A stretch of 43,254 nucleotides of DNA from Candidatus Ryanbacteria bacterium RIFCSPLOWO2_12_FULL_44_26 (GTDB lineage Bacteria > Patescibacteriota > Minisyncoccia > Ryanbacterales > HO2-45-13): positions 1 to 43,254 of the forward strand of contig MHOA01000010.1 of the NCBI GenBank assembly GCA_001821765.1, given 5' to 3'. The position numbers were made by a program, and so were the translations under genes. Shown in pieces: positions 29,918 to 39,397 of this stretch. Below the pieces are notes generated by a model, which was given only the letters and a program-made list of their open reading frames with translations, was not told the origin of the DNA and made no database searches. Each line of letters starts with the position of its first letter. Within the stretch, counting starts at the first letter, position 1.

Positions 29918-30334
29918 ATGCCCACGATCCAGCAGTTAGTGCGAAAATCGCGAAAGCGTTATACAAAGAAACCGAAAGCGCCGGCGCTTCGGTATGGTTT
30001 CAATTTGAAAAAAAACAGGCCAGTACAGTATTCTTCTCCCTTTAAACGCGGTGTGTGCATTCAGGTAAAAACCATGACACCAAAAAAACCAAACTCCGCT
30101 TTAAGAAAAGTGGCGAGGGTTCGGCTGACGAATGGCGCAGAAATTACCGCATATATTCCCGGTGTCGGGCACACTCTTCAGGAACATTCCGTTGTGCTGG
30201 TAAGAGGTGGGCGGGTAAAAGATCTGCCGGGCGTTCGATACCACGTTGTGCGCGGTGTTCTTGACGCCCCGGGAGTAGAGGGAAGAAAGCAGGGGCGATC
30301 GAAGTACGGAGCGAAGCGCCCGAAAGAATCATAA
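29918..30334 (+). CDS. rpsL: 30S ribosomal protein uS12
   Basis: A 138-aa small-subunit protein at the decoding centre. [13 protein letters not shown], the [19 protein letters not shown] loop and [19 protein letters not shown] are all conserved; the Lys residues of both loops, where streptomycin resistance changes map, are intact. The Pro/Lys-rich tail [15 protein letters not shown] is normal. It leads the str-type operon with rpsG 8 nt downstream; fusA follows after a 143-nt gap. Confidence 0.98.
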   Translation: MPTIQQLVRKSRKRYTKKPKAPALRYGFNLKKNRPVQYSSPFKRGVCIQVKTMTPKKPNSALRKVARVRLTNGAEITAYIPGVGHTLQEHSVVLVRGGRVKDLPGVRYHVVRGVLDAPGVEGRKQGRSKYGAKRPKES

Positions 30335-30342
30335 ATGCAACC

Positions 30343-30813
30343 ATGCGGAGAAAGAAGAAATTCAAACGGGCTGTAAGACCGGATTTCAAGTACAACAATG
30401 AACTTGTGGCGTTGTTTATTAATCATTTGATGTGGGGTGGAAAGAAATCTATTGCGCGAAGCATTATGTATAAGGCGCTTGAGGATATAAAACAAGAAGA
30501 GAAAGGAAAAGACCCCATCGCTATTTTTAACACCGCCGTGAGCAATGTTGCTCCGATGCTGGAGGTAAAATCGCGGAGAGTCGGTGGAGCAACGTATCAG
30601 ATTCCTTGTGAAGTGAGAGGAGACCGCCGCAACACGCTTGCTATGCGCTGGATTATTGGAGCGGCACGTGCAAAGAGAGGTCGTCCGATGCCAAAGAAAC
30701 TTGCAGAAGAAATTCTTCTTGCTTCAAAGAATCAGGGTGACGCGGTGAAAAAAAGGGAAAACACCCACAAAATGGCTGAAGCAAACAAAGCGTTTGCGCA
30801 TTTTGCGTGGTAG
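30343..30813 (+). CDS. rpsG: 30S ribosomal protein uS7
   Basis: A 156-aa protein that binds the 3' domain of 16S rRNA. RRKKKFKRAVRPDFKYNN begins it, with VALFINHLMWGGKKSIA, then VEVKSRRVGGATYQIPCEVR and the C-terminal MAEANKAFAHFAW. Length and order match the family. It is co-transcribed with rpsL. Confidence 0.98.
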   Translation: MRRKKKFKRAVRPDFKYNNELVALFINHLMWGGKKSIARSIMYKALEDIKQEEKGKDPIAIFNTAVSNVAPMLEVKSRRVGGATYQIPCEVRGDRRNTLAMRWIIGAARAKRGRPMPKKLAEEILLASKNQGDAVKKRENTHKMAEANKAFAHFAW

Positions 30814-30956
30814 GTCTCTCGCGACTGTCCGGTCAAGATCAACATTCAAAGTGCAAAAATTAAAACCAAAGAACAACAGTCAAATATTATCAACTCCAAT
30901 TCTCTTTTAATTTTACTGCGTCGTTTCGGGGTTTGATTTTTTGTTTTTACATTTTT

Positions 30957-33026
30957 ATGCGCGAATACCCTATAGAAAAAACACGGGACATCGGCATTAT
31001 CGCCCACATTGACGCCGGGAAAACGACTGTTACCGAGCGAATTTTGTTTTATACTGGTGTTTCTCATAAAATAGGCGAGGTGCATAAAGGAGAAGCAATC
31101 ATGGATTGGATGGAACAGGAACAGGAGCGAGGAATTACCATTACATCTGCGGCGACGACCTGCTTTTGGCGCGATCATCGTATAAATATCATTGATACTC
31201 CGGGCCATGTCGATTTTACCGCCGAAGTAGAGCGCTCACTTCGTGTCCTTGACGGCGGGGTGGTTGTTTTTGACAGTGTTGCCGGTGTTGAGCCGCAGTC
31301 GGAAACCGTTTGGCGGCAGGCTGATAAATATGTTGTTCCTCGCATTTGCTTCATTAATAAACTTGATAGGATGGGCGCGAGCTTTGAAAAAAGCTTTCAA
31401 TCCATTCGTGAACGCTTAACACCCAATGCCATTCCCGTAACGATTCCTGTTGGAACCGAATCCTCTTTTGAGGGCATTATTGATCTTTTTTCAATGAAGG
31501 CATTGTATTTTGAAGGCGCGCACGGAGAAACAGTCGTAATAAAAGATATCCCGGATTCCTTAAAGAAATCAGCCAGTACGTATAGAGAAGCGATGGTTGA
31601 AAGAATTGCTGAAACGGACGACGCACTTGCTGAAAAGTATTTAGAAGGGAAACCCATTGAAACAGATGAGATGAAAAGAGCCTTACGGAAAGCATGCATT
31701 GCATATCGTCTTGTCCCTGTTTTTTGCGGATCAGCTCTAAAAAATAAGGGAGTGCAGACGCTTCTCGACGGCGTTGTTGATTATCTGCCGAGCCCGTCCG
31801 ATCTTCCCCCTGTAGAGGGTATGAATCTGGCTACGAATCAGGCAGAACAGAGAAACGCGGATGACGCCGCTCCATTTTCGGCGTTGGTTTTTAAACTGCA
31901 AACGGATCCGTATGTCGGGCAGCTTTCTTATTTTCGTGTGTATTCGGGGATGCTTCGCGCGGGTTCTTATGTTTTGAATGTAACAAAAGATAATAAAGAG
32001 CGTATAGGAAGAATTTTGCGCATGCATGCGAATCATCGGGAAGAAGTAAAAGAAATTTATACGGGGGAGATTGGCGCTGTTGTTGGTCTTAAGAGATCTT
32101 CGACGGGGGATACCATTACAGATCCGGATCATCCGATTCTGTTGGAGAGGATAGAGTTTCCGGAGCCCGTGGTTTCCATGAAGATTGAACCAAAAACAAA
32201 ACAAGATCAGGAAAAGATGGGTATTGCGCTGCACCGTCTTTCTGAAGAAGACCCGACGTTTCGTATAAGTACGGATCAGGAAACCGGAGAAACTATTGTG
32301 TCCGGAATGGGAGAGTTGCATCTTGAAATTATTGTTGACCGCATGCGCCGCGAATTTAAAGTTGAAGCGAATGTTGGGCGCCCCCAGGTAGCATATAAAG
32401 AAACTGTTACGCGGGAAGCGGAAGCTGAAGGACAATATATTCGCCAATCCGGTGGACGAGGACAATATGGAGATGTAAAAATTCGAGTTGCGCCAAGAAA
32501 GAGAGGCGAGGGGTTTGAGTTTCTTAATAAAATCAGAGGAGGAATCATTCCGCAGGAATTTATTCCTGCGGTTGAAAAAGGCGTCAGGGAAGCTATAGAC
32601 AAGGGAGTGCTTGCAGGGTACCCCGTTGTTGATATTTCGGTTGTGCTCTACGATGGTTCTTACCACGAAGTAGATTCATCGGAGGCCGCGTTTAAGATTG
32701 CGGGCTCCATAGCATTTCAGGAGGCTGCAAAGCGCGCAGGGCTGGTGATTTTAGAGCCGATTATGAATGTGGAAGTTGTTGTTCCTGAAGCGTTTCTCGG
32801 TGATGTCACCGGGGACTTAAGTTCAAAACGCGGAAGAATAAACAGCATGGAAGAACGCATGAATGTACGGGTTGTAAATGCCCTTGTGCCGCTCGCTGAA
32901 ATGTTTGGATATGTCACTCATCTGCGTTCCATGTCGCAAGGGAGAGGATCATATACTATGGAATTTGATCATTACGAGGAGGTGCCACGGAACGTAGCGG
33001 AGTTAATCAAAGAGGGTAAAAAGTAA
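30957..33026 (+). CDS. fusA: Elongation factor G
   Basis: A 689-aa translocase GTPase. G1 is [10 protein letters not shown]3 DTPGHVDF, G4 NKLDRMG; domain IV with [15 protein letters not shown] and the domain V end are complete. It moves tRNA and mRNA on the ribosome. ATG 30957 is used because [19 protein letters not shown] is the usual start; the longer frame lacks conservation. The 143-nt gap after rpsG contains only AT-rich sequence, and a TACATT lies 3 nt before the start. Confidence 0.98.
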   Translation: MREYPIEKTRDIGIIAHIDAGKTTVTERILFYTGVSHKIGEVHKGEAIMDWMEQEQERGITITSAATTCFWRDHRINIIDTPGHVDFTAEVERSLRVLDGGVVVFDSVAGVEPQSETVWRQADKYVVPRICFINKLDRMGASFEKSFQSIRERLTPNAIPVTIPVGTESSFEGIIDLFSMKALYFEGAHGETVVIKDIPDSLKKSASTYREAMVERIAETDDALAEKYLEGKPIETDEMKRALRKACIAYRLVPVFCGSALKNKGVQTLLDGVVDYLPSPSDLPPVEGMNLATNQAEQRNADDAAPFSALVFKLQTDPYVGQLSYFRVYSGMLRAGSYVLNVTKDNKERIGRILRMHANHREEVKEIYTGEIGAVVGLKRSSTGDTITDPDHPILLERIEFPEPVVSMKIEPKTKQDQEKMGIALHRLSEEDPTFRISTDQETGETIVSGMGELHLEIIVDRMRREFKVEANVGRPQVAYKETVTREAEAEGQYIRQSGGRGQYGDVKIRVAPRKRGEGFEFLNKIRGGIIPQEFIPAVEKGVREAIDKGVLAGYPVVDISVVLYDGSYHEVDSSEAAFKIAGSIAFQEAAKRAGLVILEPIMNVEVVVPEAFLGDVTGDLSSKRGRINSMEERMNVRVVNALVPLAEMFGYVTHLRSMSQGRGSYTMEFDHYEEVPRNVAELIKEGKK

Positions 33027-33048
33027 AGCACATTGAGCAGATGCTTCT

Positions 33049-33080
33049 TACCAGGCACATAACATATTATGTGCCTGGTA
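33049..33080. terminator. Hairpin between convergent fusA and pth
   Basis: Perfect 14-bp stem TACCAGGCACATAA/TTATGTGCCTGGTA with loop CATA, in the convergent gap. T-rich sequence follows only loosely, so it may be a bidirectional terminator. Confidence 0.65.
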
Positions 33081-33127
33081 GTTCATGGTTTTTAGGCGTA
33101 GGACGCAGGATGTGGGATGTTGGCAGC

Positions 33128-33679
33128 TTATGTATTAAACTTTGACATTGCTTTTTCAGGGCCTTCTTGTAGAAATGAAAGAATGGCTTTATGGGTTTTT
33201 AAAAAAACTTGCTCCAGTTCTTTTTGCTCTTTAGATGAAAGCTTCATGAGCACGAGTTTTTCTGCCGGAATGCGTTTTTTCTTTTGAACGCCGATACGAA
33301 GCCGCCAGACATCGCGGGTTTTAAACGCTCTGAGCGCCGATTCGACTCCTTTATGACCGGCAGCCCGCTTCCCGAATGAGAACTTTATGCGTCCTAGTGG
33401 CAGATCGGCATCATCATGAACCAGCAGTGCCTCTGCCGGCTTTATGTTGAGCGCTTTTATTGCTGTTCCCGATTTATTCATAAATGTTTGCGGCAGGACC
33501 AATATTATGCTGGTTTTCCCAATAACTCCTTTTAACATCAAAGACAAACCGTCGGAACTTTCCTCCCAGTTCTTCAGTTTTTCTTTTTTGGCAAACGTGA
33601 AAGCGGCATTCCGACCGGCATTATGGCGGGTGTTTCCGTATTTTTCTTGCGGATTGCCCAGTCCGATTATTGTTTTCAT
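33128..33679 (-). CDS. pth: Peptidyl-tRNA hydrolase
   Basis: A 183-aa enzyme that releases peptides from stalled peptidyl-tRNA. GLGNPQEKYGNTRHNAG carries Asn and the catalytic His, FMNKSG the substrate-binding Asn, and HDDADLPLGRIK the Asp; GHKGVESAL follows. All active-site residues are present and the length is normal. It is divergent from lepB. Confidence 0.97.
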   Translation of the reverse strand: MKTIIGLGNPQEKYGNTRHNAGRNAAFTFAKKEKLKNWEESSDGLSLMLKGVIGKTSIILVLPQTFMNKSGTAIKALNIKPAEALLVHDDADLPLGRIKFSFGKRAAGHKGVESALRAFKTRDVWRLRIGVQKKKRIPAEKLVLMKLSSKEQKELEQVFLKTHKAILSFLQEGPEKAMSKFNT

Positions 33680-33724
33680 ATGGTTAGTGTAAGTAACATA
33701 GCCCCTGTTTTCAAACAGCAGTTA

Positions 33725-33753
33725 TTGCAAGGTCGAGGGAAAAAGCGTATAAT
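33725..33753 (+). promoter_or_regulatory. Promoter of lepB-hisS, leaderless
   Basis: TTGCAA (33725-33730), 17-nt spacer, TATAAT (33748-33753), then exactly 8 nt to ATG 33762. Confidence 0.88.
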
Positions 33754-33761
33754 CTTTACAC

Positions 33762-34337
33762 ATGGAGGAAAAAGAGGCTGCGGGCACTGAAAAGGAAGAG
33801 AAAGCAAACAGCTGGCTGAGGGAATTGTGGGGCTTTGTTAAGATTATTATTGTCTCTCTTGTTATTGTGCTTCCAATCCGGGCGTATATTGTGCAGCCAT
33901 TTATTGTTCGTGGGGACTCAATGAAGCCCACCTACTATCAAGGCGAATACCTTGTGATAGATGAGTTTTCATATCATATCCGTGGACCGCGGCGGGGAGA
34001 AATTGTCGTGTTTCGCTACCCTCAAAACCCTTCTCAGTATTTTATTAAGCGCATTGTTGGTCTTCCCCGGGAGCGCGTGGAGGTAAGAAACGGCGAGGTA
34101 TATATAGTAAATGAGGAATATCCGGACGGTATAGTGCTTGATGAGCCGTATCTGCAGGAAGGGGTGTTTTCCAGTCCGGACACAATACTCATGCTGGATG
34201 AAAAGGAATATTTTGTCATGGGTGATAACCGCTATCAAAGTTCAGATTCACGGTTTTGGGGCGCGCTGGACAGCCGTTTTATTGTTGGAAGGGCGTGGCT
34301 TAGGCTTTGGCCGATAGCCCGCGCATCGGTATTATGA
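33762..34337 (+). CDS. lepB: Signal peptidase I
   Basis: A 191-aa membrane-bound protease that removes signal peptides. A cytosolic Glu/Lys-rich head is followed by one TM helix (FVKIIIVSLVIVLPIRAYIV). The catalytic Ser is in RGDSMKPTY and the Lys in YFIKRIVGLP; the family box VMGDNRYQSSDSRFWG is present. The mRNA is leaderless. Its stop overlaps the hisS start (ATGA). Confidence 0.96.
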   Translation: MEEKEAAGTEKEEKANSWLRELWGFVKIIIVSLVIVLPIRAYIVQPFIVRGDSMKPTYYQGEYLVIDEFSYHIRGPRRGEIVVFRYPQNPSQYFIKRIVGLPRERVEVRNGEVYIVNEEYPDGIVLDEPYLQEGVFSSPDTILMLDEKEYFVMGDNRYQSSDSRFWGALDSRFIVGRAWLRLWPIARASVL

Positions 34338-35719
34338 TCAAACGAGCAAAAAAAGAGCCTTTAAAAACGTTAAAGGGGATGCACGATATCCTGCCGGATT
34401 CGGTACCCTATTATGATAGGGTGATCAGGGAAACACGCAAAGTCGCTGAATATTACGGATTTCAGACAATCAGGACTCCGCATATTGAACGCCTCGAGCT
34501 TTTTACCGCATCGCTTGGTAACACCAGTGATGTGGTTCAGAAGCAGATGTATACGTTCCGCGTCCGCGGTGGTACTCCTATTGTATTGCGCCCCGAAGGG
34601 ACGGCCCCATTGGTAAGGGCATATTTTGAACATGGCATGCAAAGCTGGCCGCAACCGGTGCAGTTGTTCTACAATGGGTCATTCTTCCGCCATGAAAACC
34701 CTCAAGCAGGCAGAACTCGGGAATTTCAGCAGTGCGGCCTGGAGGTGATTGGGGAAATGGATTCAATCCACGACGCCCTTGTTGTCAGAGTGTTATATTC
34801 AGCCCTTGAAGCGCTGCACTTACGTGATGTTATTGTGCACATCAATAGTATTGGGGATAAAAACTGCAGACCCCAATATCGTAAAGAAATTAGCGCATAT
34901 TTCCGCCGCAGACAACAATCCTTATGCCGTGATTGCAAGAAAAGACTTCGGGAAAATCCTTTACGGATCCTTGATTGTAAAAACGAGGATTGTGTTGCGA
35001 TAAAGGAAGGCGTGCCGCAGATGATTGATTTTTTATGTGAGTTTTGTAAAGCTCACTTCAAGTCAGTGCTGGAGTATTTAGACGAAATTGCTGTTCCCTA
35101 CAGCCTTGACCCGTACCTGGTGCGCGGCTTTGACTACTATACGAAAACCGTTTTTGAGTTCTTTATGACGGACGTTTCCAAAAGCGAAGTCTCGGGAAAA
35201 AGCGATGGTGAAGACGAACATACCAAGAAAGAAAAAGATACTGTTCCAGCAAACCAGGAAAAAGAGAATAAAAGACCTGCTGCTATTGCAATTGGATCAG
35301 GCGGCCGGTACGATGACCTCGCTAATATGTTTTATGGGAGAGCTGTTCCGGGAGTTGGTGGGGCGTTAGGTGTCGATCGTGTGGTTGCTGAGATGAAAGC
35401 AAGAAATTTGAAGGTACGGCCGGAGATATCTCCAAAAGTTTTTTTGATACAGCTCGGTGGGCATGCAAAGAAAAAAAGCTTTCTTATCACCGAGGAATTG
35501 AGAAAGGGCGGCATCTCGTTTACTCATCAGTTGAGCAAAGATTCTCTTCGGGGGCAGCTCAAAGCCGCTTCCCGCCTTGATGTGCCTTATGTATTGATCA
35601 TTGGCCAAAAAGAGGCAGTTGATGGGAAAGCGATACTTCGTGAGATGACAACAGGTACGCAGGAGATTATACCGTTTGCAAAAATCGTAAGCGTGTTGAA
35701 ATTAAGATTAAAGCAATAA
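34334..35719 (+). CDS. hisS: Histidyl-tRNA synthetase
   Basis: A 461-aa class II synthetase. Motif 1 region: GMHDILPDS and IRTPHIERLELF; motif 2: FYNGSFFRHENPQAGRTREFQQ; histidine loop: LVRGFDYYTKTVFEF; motif 3: GALGVDRV, then an anticodon-binding domain. Between the histidine loop and the AIGSGGRYDDL segment is an extra charged ~35-residue insert (rich in Lys, Glu, Asp). A Cys-rich CRDCKKRL...CKNEDC...CEFC section suggests zinc. ATG 34334 overlaps the lepB stop codon. Confidence 0.97.
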   Translation: MIKRAKKEPLKTLKGMHDILPDSVPYYDRVIRETRKVAEYYGFQTIRTPHIERLELFTASLGNTSDVVQKQMYTFRVRGGTPIVLRPEGTAPLVRAYFEHGMQSWPQPVQLFYNGSFFRHENPQAGRTREFQQCGLEVIGEMDSIHDALVVRVLYSALEALHLRDVIVHINSIGDKNCRPQYRKEISAYFRRRQQSLCRDCKKRLRENPLRILDCKNEDCVAIKEGVPQMIDFLCEFCKAHFKSVLEYLDEIAVPYSLDPYLVRGFDYYTKTVFEFFMTDVSKSEVSGKSDGEDEHTKKEKDTVPANQEKENKRPAAIAIGSGGRYDDLANMFYGRAVPGVGGALGVDRVVAEMKARNLKVRPEISPKVFLIQLGGHAKKKSFLITEELRKGGISFTHQLSKDSLRGQLKAASRLDVPYVLIIGQKEAVDGKAILREMTTGTQEIIPFAKIVSVLKLRLKQ

Positions 35720-35848
35720 TAGATGTAAAATGAAGTATGCACACCACAGTTGATATGTTCGGAAAAGAGACGGATACATTTATTCTTTTTTCTGCTGCCA
35801 AATTTGGAATTTATTGGTATAATTCGGTTACTATTTAATTATTTTGTT

Positions 35849-36070
35849 ATGGTGGAAGTTCGAAGAAGGGATAAAGAATCGTCAGGTGCGCTGGCGCGGC
35901 GATTTTCGAGAAAGGTACAGTATAGTAGCTTGTTAATCACCGCAAGATCGCTGCAATTCCGCGCCCGGAAAAAGTCCAAGGCACGCAAAAAGAAACAGGC
36001 GCTTCATAGGGAAATGAGAAAAAAAGAGTTTGAGCACCTCAAGAAGCTGGGAAAATCAGACAATGTATGA
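35849..36070 (+). CDS. rpsU: 30S ribosomal protein bS21
   Basis: A 73-aa basic protein of the small subunit. VEVRRRDKESSGALARRFSRKV is the family core, followed by an Arg/Lys helix. ATG 35849 fits this; the frame extension to 35750 is not conserved. TATAAT at 35818-35823 gives a ~19-nt leader without a Shine-Dalgarno. The stop overlaps the next start (ATGA). Confidence 0.93.
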   Translation: MVEVRRRDKESSGALARRFSRKVQYSSLLITARSLQFRARKKSKARKKKQALHREMRKKEFEHLKKLGKSDNV

Positions 36071-36531
36071 ATCTCTTGAACGTTCTTAGGGAAGATTTAA
36101 AAAAAGCGCAATTGGGGAAAAAAGAAAGTGTCAGCACAACGCTTCGAATGCTCCTTTCCGAAATTCACAATCTTGAGATTAAAGAGCGCAAGAAAGAAAC
36201 CGGCTTAACAAACGAAGAGATTATCGGAGTAGTTCGGAAAGAAATGAAGAAAAGGAATGACGCGATAGAGGAGTATCAGAAGGCCAAAAGGGAAGATCTT
36301 GTTGCGATTGAAAAAGAGGAAATTACCATACTTGAGCAATATGTACCGCCGCAGCTGCAGGATGAAAATATTCAACGGGTCGTTGAGGACAGCATACGGG
36401 AGGTAAACGCGTCAGGCATGCAAGACTTCGGCAAGGTGATGAAGGTCGCGATGGCTTCACTGAAGGGAAAGGCTGCCGGCGAGCGTATCGGGGAAATTGT
36501 AAAGAAAATGCTGGGTAACTCCGCTTCTTAG
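36067..36531 (+). CDS. GatB/YqeY domain protein
   Basis: A 154-aa protein made of the YqeY domain (LREDLKKAQLGKKESVSTTLRMLLSEI, then EQYVPPQLQDENI and DFGKVMKVAMASLKGKAAG). The domain resembles the tail of GatB amidotransferase and binds tRNA; free-standing YqeY has no firm role, though it often neighbours rpsU, as here. It is translationally coupled to rpsU. Confidence 0.92.
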   Translation: MNLLNVLREDLKKAQLGKKESVSTTLRMLLSEIHNLEIKERKKETGLTNEEIIGVVRKEMKKRNDAIEEYQKAKREDLVAIEKEEITILEQYVPPQLQDENIQRVVEDSIREVNASGMQDFGKVMKVAMASLKGKAAGERIGEIVKKMLGNSAS

Positions 36532-36543
36532 TCAGGGCGAAAC

Positions 36544-37761
36544 ATGGCTAGGGCAGATTACATTGCTGGATTGGATATCGGATCTGAAAGCACCCGATTT
36601 GCATTGGTTGAACGAAAGGCCGGAGGCGCTTTTCATGTGCTTGGTGTTTCTGAAATTCCCACGGAAGGTGTTAGGAGAGGAGCCGTTTTAAAGCCGGAAC
36701 AGACCGCCTTGTCTATTCGTGAGGCGAAGGAAGAACTGAAGAAAATGACAGGCGTTGATCCGCGCGATGCGTATGTTGGGATAGGGGATTTTCGTGTCGC
36801 AATGTACCTTTCAAAAGGAGTAGTCGCGGTTTCCCGCGCAGATGGACAGGTTACCGCAGAAGACTCAAAAAGGGTGATGTTTGCCGCGGAGGACGCGCTT
36901 CCTCGGCTTCAAAACCGGCAAGTCATACATCAATTTCCAAAGTATTACCGGGTGGATGGTGATACACCAGTGCAGGATCCGGTTGGGATGACCGGAGTGA
37001 AACTCGAGACTGAAGCGGTGTTCGTGACAGTCTTTCTTCCTCATTATAAAAATCTTATGGAGGCTCTTGATATAGCCCGCGTATCAGCTGATGATATTGT
37101 GGTTTCTCAACTGGCCTTATCTGATCTTTTGCTTTCAAGGAAACAAAAAGAGATCGGAGTTTTATCGCTCAACCTCGGTGCTCAAACAACAGAAGTATGC
37201 GTGTGGGAAGAAGGAACACTGCTCTCTTTAGAGGTGTTTCCTATTGGTTCTGCGCACATCACGCATGATATAGGGCTGGGCTTCCGTGTCGGTGTCGACG
37301 TTGCGGAAAAATTGAAACGGTCCTACGCTTCAGTTATTGAGGGGGGAAAAAGGGAAATTAAGTTTTCAGGTTTTGATAAAGATCTTGAGGCGGTGTTTTC
37401 ACCAAGAAAACTCAAAGAGATTGTGGATGCACGCTTGGGAGATATTTTTGAGTTAACGCAAAAGCATTTAAAAAGAATTGGACGTTCAGGCTTGTTGCCG
37501 GCCGGAGCAGTGATAAGTGGAGGGGGAATGCAGCTGCCCGGCATTGTTGATGTGGCGAAAAACGAGCTTTCCCTTCCGGTGGAGTTAGCCCGTATATCGG
37601 GGTTTACAGGAAAAAGAGAATTATCAGATACGCCAGAATGGATGACAGTGCTGGCGCTGTGCTATTGGGGAGCTGAGAGCGAGAAGAGTGAATTCCCTGT
37701 GTTTCTTGGCAAATCTGTGCCCAAGAAAATCAAGCGGTTTTTAAGGTCGCTTATCCCTTAA
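36544..37761 (+). CDS. ftsA: Cell division protein FtsA
   Basis: A 405-aa actin-fold ATPase that ties FtsZ filaments to the membrane. IAGLDIGSESTRFALVE is phosphate 1, LSLNLGAQTTEVCVW phosphate 2, and AGAVISGGGMQLPG the adenosine site; the C-terminal basic amphipathic helix (KKIKRFLRSLI) is the membrane anchor. It starts 12 nt after the YqeY gene, and ftsZ follows. Confidence 0.95.
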   Translation: MARADYIAGLDIGSESTRFALVERKAGGAFHVLGVSEIPTEGVRRGAVLKPEQTALSIREAKEELKKMTGVDPRDAYVGIGDFRVAMYLSKGVVAVSRADGQVTAEDSKRVMFAAEDALPRLQNRQVIHQFPKYYRVDGDTPVQDPVGMTGVKLETEAVFVTVFLPHYKNLMEALDIARVSADDIVVSQLALSDLLLSRKQKEIGVLSLNLGAQTTEVCVWEEGTLLSLEVFPIGSAHITHDIGLGFRVGVDVAEKLKRSYASVIEGGKREIKFSGFDKDLEAVFSPRKLKEIVDARLGDIFELTQKHLKRIGRSGLLPAGAVISGGGMQLPGIVDVAKNELSLPVELARISGFTGKRELSDTPEWMTVLALCYWGAESEKSEFPVFLGKSVPKKIKRFLRSLIP

Positions 37762-37768
37762 CATCTCA

Positions 37769-37797
37769 TTGACGGGAACCGTCCGGCAAGCTAGTAT
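37769..37797 (+). promoter_or_regulatory. Promoter of ftsZ
   Basis: TTGACG (37769-37774), 17-nt spacer, TAGTAT (37792-37797). It leaves a leader of about 135 nt before ATG 37941. An AAAGGAG near 37851 in the leader is followed by no gene. Confidence 0.6.
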
Positions 37798-37940
37798 ATG
37801 GTATATTTTCTCATGGCGCAGTTTTAATGATGTTGCTTCTTGAAATGTAAAGGAGCGAACTACGCCATTGAAACGCTTTTAATGCTATAGTTTTCTCTTG
37901 ATAGTGTTTTCTTTTATTTTATTAAGTTTCACCGCAGCAT

Positions 37941-39065
37941 ATGCCACATATTAAACCAGACATTGAATCCTTTGCCCGTATTAAGGTAGTTGGGGTTGGC
38001 GGGTCTGGCACAAATACCGTCGATCACATGATCCGGTCTAAAGTGCGCGGCGTGGAGTTTATTGCGGTGAATACAGATGCGCAAGACTTACATAACGCGC
38101 TTGCAAAAAGAAAAGTATTTATAGGAAAAAATATCACAAAAGGGCTTGGTTCAGGCATGAACCCGGAGCTCGGTCGCGAGGCAGCAGAAGAATCTCGGGC
38201 AGAACTTACGGAATCGTTAAAAGGCGCTGATATGGTTTTCATTGCATGCGGATTTGGAGGAGGGACAGGAACGGGTGCCGCTCCCATCATCGCCAATATT
38301 GTAAAAGAGACGGGCGCTCTTGCGGTGGCCGTCGTCACCAAACCGTTTTCTTTTGAAGGTTCAGAACGCGCGAGAATTGCGGAGGAGGGGTTGATGCAGC
38401 TGGTTGGAGCAGTTGACGCAATGATTGTTATTCCGAATGACCGGTTGTTCGAAATTATTGAAAAGCAGACGCTGTTCCTTGAGGCCTTCGCTATGTGCAA
38501 TGAAGTTTTGAGGCAGGCTGTGGAAGGCATATCTGATCTTATCACTGTGCCGGGCATTATCAACGTTGATTTTGCGGATGTTAGAGCTATTATGCAGAAC
38601 GCTGGCTCGGCTTTGATGGGCATTGGATCGGCGAGTGGCGAACGGCGTGCAGTTGAAGCAGCTGAACGCGCGATTCGTTCTCCGCTGCTCGATATGTCGA
38701 TTAACGGCGCCCAAGGAGTACTTTTTTCTATAGCTGGGGGCCCTGATCTTACAATGTGGGAGATCAATGAGGCAGCGCGCATTATTACCGGGCCTGTCTC
38801 GAAAGATGCCAAAGTGATTTTTGGCGCCATGCGTGATGAAAAATTAAGAAAAGGGGAGATAAAAGTAACTGTCATTGCGACAGGTTTTTCCGGTGTAACC
38901 TCTGAATCTGCCGTGGCAGGCTCTTCCATAAACCTTTTTTCAGGAAGCACCCTACCCACACCAAAAACATATACCACAAAGCAAATGAATCACGAGAAAA
39001 CTGACGAAAAGAGAGAAGAAGGAGAATGGGACGCAGTCCCTGCTTTCTTAAGGAGAAAAAAATAG
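37941..39065 (+). CDS. ftsZ: Cell division protein FtsZ
   Basis: A 374-aa tubulin-like GTPase that forms the division ring. GVGGSGTNTVDHM begins the Rossmann part, CGFGGGTGTGAAP is the tubulin signature, and NVDFADVRAIM is the T7/synergy loop. A variable linker leads to EWDAVPAFLRRKK, the conserved tail that binds FtsA. No Shine-Dalgarno lies close to ATG 37941. It has its own promoter and leader. Confidence 0.98.
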   Translation: MPHIKPDIESFARIKVVGVGGSGTNTVDHMIRSKVRGVEFIAVNTDAQDLHNALAKRKVFIGKNITKGLGSGMNPELGREAAEESRAELTESLKGADMVFIACGFGGGTGTGAAPIIANIVKETGALAVAVVTKPFSFEGSERARIAEEGLMQLVGAVDAMIVIPNDRLFEIIEKQTLFLEAFAMCNEVLRQAVEGISDLITVPGIINVDFADVRAIMQNAGSALMGIGSASGERRAVEAAERAIRSPLLDMSINGAQGVLFSIAGGPDLTMWEINEAARIITGPVSKDAKVIFGAMRDEKLRKGEIKVTVIATGFSGVTSESAVAGSSINLFSGSTLPTPKTYTTKQMNHEKTDEKREEGEWDAVPAFLRRKK

Positions 39066-39252
39066 AGTAGTTTACATTTCGGGCGTTTTATTTGTATGTT
39101 TTGACTCCGGCAGTGGAGCTGCAAGTGGGTCCTTTTGGGCAACAGTACGGTGGGGCTGATCGCTGTTTGCTGTGCCCAGCAATGTTTGTTGCGTGTTTTG
39201 TTTTTTAAAGCGTTTCAGGATTTGTTTTCCACACATGCAGCTTCATTTCATA
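39066..39252. other. Intergenic stretch after ftsZ
   Basis: No supported gene, terminator or RNA. An open frame at 39135-39329 has no recognisable content and runs into the small-RNA promoter. Confidence 0.5.
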
Positions 39253-39280
39253 TTGAATTTTTTGTTCATATGTATATAAT
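39253..39280 (+). promoter_or_regulatory. Promoter of a small RNA
   Basis: TTGAAT (39253-39258), 16-nt spacer, TATAAT (39275-39280), start near 39287. Confidence 0.75.
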
Positions 39281-39286
39281 AAGAAG

Positions 39287-39397
39287 CAAGGCCGAAGAAC
39301 GTAAAACATATTCGGCCAACAGGACATAGATCATATTACATACTGGAGATAAGGGCATAAAATCTCGGTAACCAACCGAGATTTTATGTTTTTTTTT
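39287..39397 (+). ncRNA. Probable small RNA of unknown class
   Basis: A ~110-nt transcript with no start codon-led frame. It contains a hairpin GGCCGAA/TTCGGCC, an unpaired ~35-nt middle, and a perfect terminator (CATAAAATCTCGGT/ACCGAGATTTTATG followed by T9). I do not recognise it as SRP RNA, tmRNA or a known riboswitch. It lies between ftsZ and rnpB. Confidence 0.65.
39356..39397 (+). terminator. Strong terminator of the small RNA
   Basis: 14-bp perfect stem CATAAAATCTCGGT/ACCGAGATTTTATG, 5-nt loop, T9 tract. Confidence 0.95.

Noticed and set aside
31737-32666. 309-aa minus-strand frame
   Set aside because: Antisense to fusA, which is certain.
38024-38977. 317-aa minus-strand frame
   Set aside because: Antisense to ftsZ, which is certain.
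39135-39329. 64-aa plus-strand frame
   Set aside because: It runs across the small-RNA promoter and has no start signal or similarity that I can see.
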